A DNA stretch of 35,725 bases, taken from the NCBI GenBank assembly GCA_946803715.1, contig CAMPET010000167.1, forward strand, positions 31,625-67,349, in the 5' to 3' direction. Position numbers and translations under genes: made by a program. Source of the DNA: Beroe ovata (lineage: Eukaryota; Ctenophora; Nuda; Beroida; Beroidae). This document shows, in pieces, positions 33,138 to 35,725 of this stretch; within the stretch, counting starts at the first letter, position 1, and each line of letters opens with the position of its first letter. The notes beneath the pieces are model-generated. The model searched no databases. It was not told the origin of the DNA and saw nothing but the letters and a program-made list of their open reading frames with translations.

Positions 33138-33838
33138 TTGTGTGTAGATATGTGTGTTAATTTTTTCCANTCCTACAGATGCCGCGAGGGGCTTGCCAGC
33201 CCCTTGATTCAACATTTGTCACTTTGGAACAACAAAAAAACTATCGAAATTATAGGACTAAAAATCTATGAAATTATAAATGTATCTCATTCTCAAACTG
33301 TAACATTTGCAAAGGAGAAAATTCACATCAATTCAATTCTTGGGCTGGTTTTCAGTTTTAACAAAAGTAGAAAATTCGAGATTTTGTGGCATTGATTGGA
33401 ATGAGTTTGGACAGAAGAAGTTTCATCACTGGGAAATTTGGTCTCACGCTAAGTAACACTAACACTATAGGAGGAAAATTACACTCGTTAACACCGATTT
33501 AAACTGAAATCAAACTTATATAAACAGGAAATAATTTCTACAAAATCAGATAACAAAACTGGACCAACTTGGTTTATGCACCATTAATGACCTATCACAC
33601 CTCCAAATTGGCACTCGATTTCAATTCTAGAAATCATCATCAAAGATAATAGAAAACGCTACACTTTGCAGCGAAACAAATTGATCTGCCCATCTTCAGA
33701 AAGACTCAAAATAGTCAATTCAAAGTAACCCCACACTATTTCAAATCAATAAATTAAAGTTTTTCCGGATTCAAACAATAAACAACAATCACGAATTTCT
33801 AGTTTTGTAATCGATTTATCTCTCCCACTCAGTCACTC
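32438..33838. other. Gap between the RRM gene and WEE1
   Basis: Contains CACGTG/GTCACGTG-type motifs near 32924-32959, a TG microsatellite, and otherwise AT-rich DNA. No exon is supported. Confidence 0.45.
33102..33135. repeat. TG microsatellite
   Basis: A pure TG run within a wider TGTG/CGTG-rich tract (about 32994-33157). A single undetermined base follows at 33170. Confidence 0.95.
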
Positions 33839-35619
33839 TCAAAGGTATGGAACAGACATGCTCCTATTGGTTTGTTTCCCGACCATCCTTGAGGAAGACA
33901 CATTGAGCAGCGGTGAATCTTTGGCTTTAGCTAACTCCCTGAAACAACACGTTTGAAAACCGTTCTTAAATAAACGAGAAAAATGTGGAATCAGCTCACT
34001 GCCACACATGACTGGATCATTACCTGAGTAGTCGCTGATTCTCGAATCGTTCTTCGTTCAGTTTCCGGGTCAACTCGCATATTTTCTCCTTCTCCTCGGA
34101 GAGCAGGAATCTATCTTTCAGTATTGTGGCGGGGCCGGGCCTCTTCCCTGGGTCAGGACTGACCATTTTCAGGAGCAGCTCCATCAACTGAGCGGAGACA
34201 CTCTTCACTTCACCGAGATTGCCGTTTCGTATATCGTGCCATTCCTCACCGTTCAGTGGTAGAGCTGTCAAACTAGCCTGGAGGAGTGAAATGTTACTGA
34301 ATCGTGTGTAAACCTGACCATCATCATGCAAAGTGGCCGTGCCAGTGCATAAAACCGAAAAACCCATACATATCACGCCAGATCAAAATACGCGCGCGCG
34401 CCGCGATCCCCATGAAATGTTGAGCAAAGTGCTGTCTGCACAGTGAATACTCTATCGCGCCGCGGTAAAAGTACGTTAGGCGGTAAAGTTTGAAACGTGT
34501 AACGAATATCACGTTGTTGGCCTACATCCGTATACGGGATGGGTATCATATGACGCCTGTCACGAATAAACTGACTCACCACTTCGTAAACAGTCAAAGC
34601 AAGGGAGAAAACATCAGCTTTTGTCAAATCTCTATAGTCCTGTGATCGCGGTTATGTGTTTTGGTTGCAATATTGAATTGGGTGTATTAACTCATTTACT
34701 CAATTCTATTTATAGAACACGGTATAGGGCACACCAAGTCATCAATTAGAAGGGCACAGGGATGCTCATTGAAATAAACTCACGTCATCAATCAGCTCCT
34801 TGGGCAGGTATCTGACATCCCCATCTTCTACTTTAGGATCGGATATCTTGGTGACCATGCCCAGATCACCTATCTTGTAACAAGTTCCCTTCCTGTTCTC
34901 GTCATCAGTGACCTGGAGATACATGGTGAGAAGTGGTATCAATTGTGACGTCACTACCATGCTCATACTATGGTGTATTGTACAGGCAGATTTGACTAAC
35001 AGTATTGTTGTGTTATTGTTAGTTAACGTTGCGTTATGAATCTGCTGTGTTATTAATGCGTTGTGATTGTTGTTGCTCATAGATGTGTTTGAAATTGTCT
35101 CATTGATAACAGTCCAAGTTTTTCAATCTCTATGTTGACAGGTTGACACATACCTCTCTATGTGATATGAAGATGTTCCCTGGTTTAATATCGAGATGTA
35201 CCAAGTCTGTTGAATGCATGTATCTCAGACCCTGCAATACACGCTAAAGTTGTGAAGCTCAAATCATTAACACTTTACATCCAAACAATTCAAATTCATT
35301 AAATGTAATTAATCAACCAGAAAATGTAATTAATCTAATAAAAAGTGAATGCGCAAAAACTATGATAGGAATGTGAAACATAACACGCTGCTCTACACCT
35401 ACCTTTGAAACCTGAACCAATATCTGCTTCAAGTCACGCTCCTGTGCGGTACTACCACTAACCCTCAGCTCAGTGATAGTATCACTCAAACTGCCCCCAT
35501 TACAGTACTCATTCTGTATGATCATATGCTTATCCTCTGCCCACGCGCTGTAGTACTGGAGTATGTGCTGGTGTTTGCCGAGTACAGCGTGTGCGTATAC
35601 CTCTCGCAGAGCCGCTGTC
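33839..35619 (-). CDS. WEE1: WEE1 kinase, C-terminal two thirds of the kinase domain (5' end outside window)
   Basis: Six exons: 35403-35619, 35154-35231, 34784-34912, 34580-34639, 34024-34277 and 33839-33938, all in phase. The first starts inside the kinase N-lobe: [17 protein letters not shown], then [20 protein letters not shown] is nearly identical to human WEE1. The catalytic loop reads HLDIKPGN (human HMDIKPSN) and the metal-binding loop GDLG, the WEE1-specific form of [26 protein letters not shown] and PDPGKRP follow. The last exon ends [18 protein letters not shown], matching human SRLIGKKMNRSVSLTIY, so the 3' end is complete. WEE1 phosphorylates CDK1 on the inhibitory tyrosine and delays mitotic entry. 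The regulatory N-terminus and glycine loop lie beyond the right edge. Confidence 0.95.
34383..34462. repeat. CpG-rich patch in a WEE1 intron
   Basis: CGCGCGCGCGCCGCG followed by CGCGCCGCGG within an otherwise AT-rich intron, similar in character to patches at 21760-21838 (PDCD7 intron 1) and 30525-30840. Confidence 0.55.
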
Positions 35620-35725
35620 CTGAGGGAGACACTTGCATTGGGAGGATTAGTCGTGGGAATGGGAATAGGGGGAGTGAATGAGTGAGGGAGCAGGGTAAGT
35701 GAGTGAGGGAACAGGGGGAGTGAGT

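Overview
The window is nuclear DNA of an animal. Genes are split by GT-AG introns of roughly 0.1-0.8 kb, dinucleotide microsatellites and assembly gaps are common, and the proteins are metazoan: WEE1, CENPV, PDCD7/U11-59K, an LDLa-repeat GPCR, and galectin-like, CCP, SRCR and ShKT modules. Base composition is moderately AT-rich. The domain mix and compact spacing suggest a marine invertebrate, perhaps an early-branching one such as a sponge, but I cannot fix the phylum from sequence alone.

Layout. Positions 1-3035 hold no gene I can support. A six-exon plus-strand gene (3036-9154) encodes a large receptor whose parts join in phase: signal peptide, galectin-like domain, CCP/Sushi, second galectin-like domain, SRCR, LDLa repeats, and a relaxin/LGR-type 7TM in one 3.1-kb last exon. 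This is the most interesting object here. Positions 9.2-16 kb are mostly non-coding: mini- and microsatellites, a 238-base gap, and the last exon of an unrecognised minus-strand gene at 11279-11587.

From 16 kb to the right edge every gene I can support is on the minus strand. Right to left they are WEE1 (3' part, 33839-35619), a single-RRM protein (31217-32437), POLR3C (25111-29119), POLR3H (24038-24634), CENPV (22666-23136), PDCD7 (19298-22060) and a small secreted ShKT-domain protein (16023-17003). Several of these genes are invisible as single open frames. They were rebuilt from splice sites, intron phase and remembered family sequences; in the PDCD7 last exon the longest open frame is the wrong one.

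How the genes relate. POLR3C and POLR3H are two RNA polymerase III subunits lying head to tail. PDCD7 is a U11/U12 snRNP protein, so the organism should keep the minor spliceosome. WEE1 and CENPV are cell-division genes. The receptor and the ShKT protein are secretory-pathway products built from symmetric phase-1 modules. Repeats include a 327-bp foldback element of two near-complementary arms (18134-18460), a 126-bp inverted-repeat element in a ShKT-gene intron, a 21-bp-arm hairpin in a POLR3C intron, and several minisatellites.
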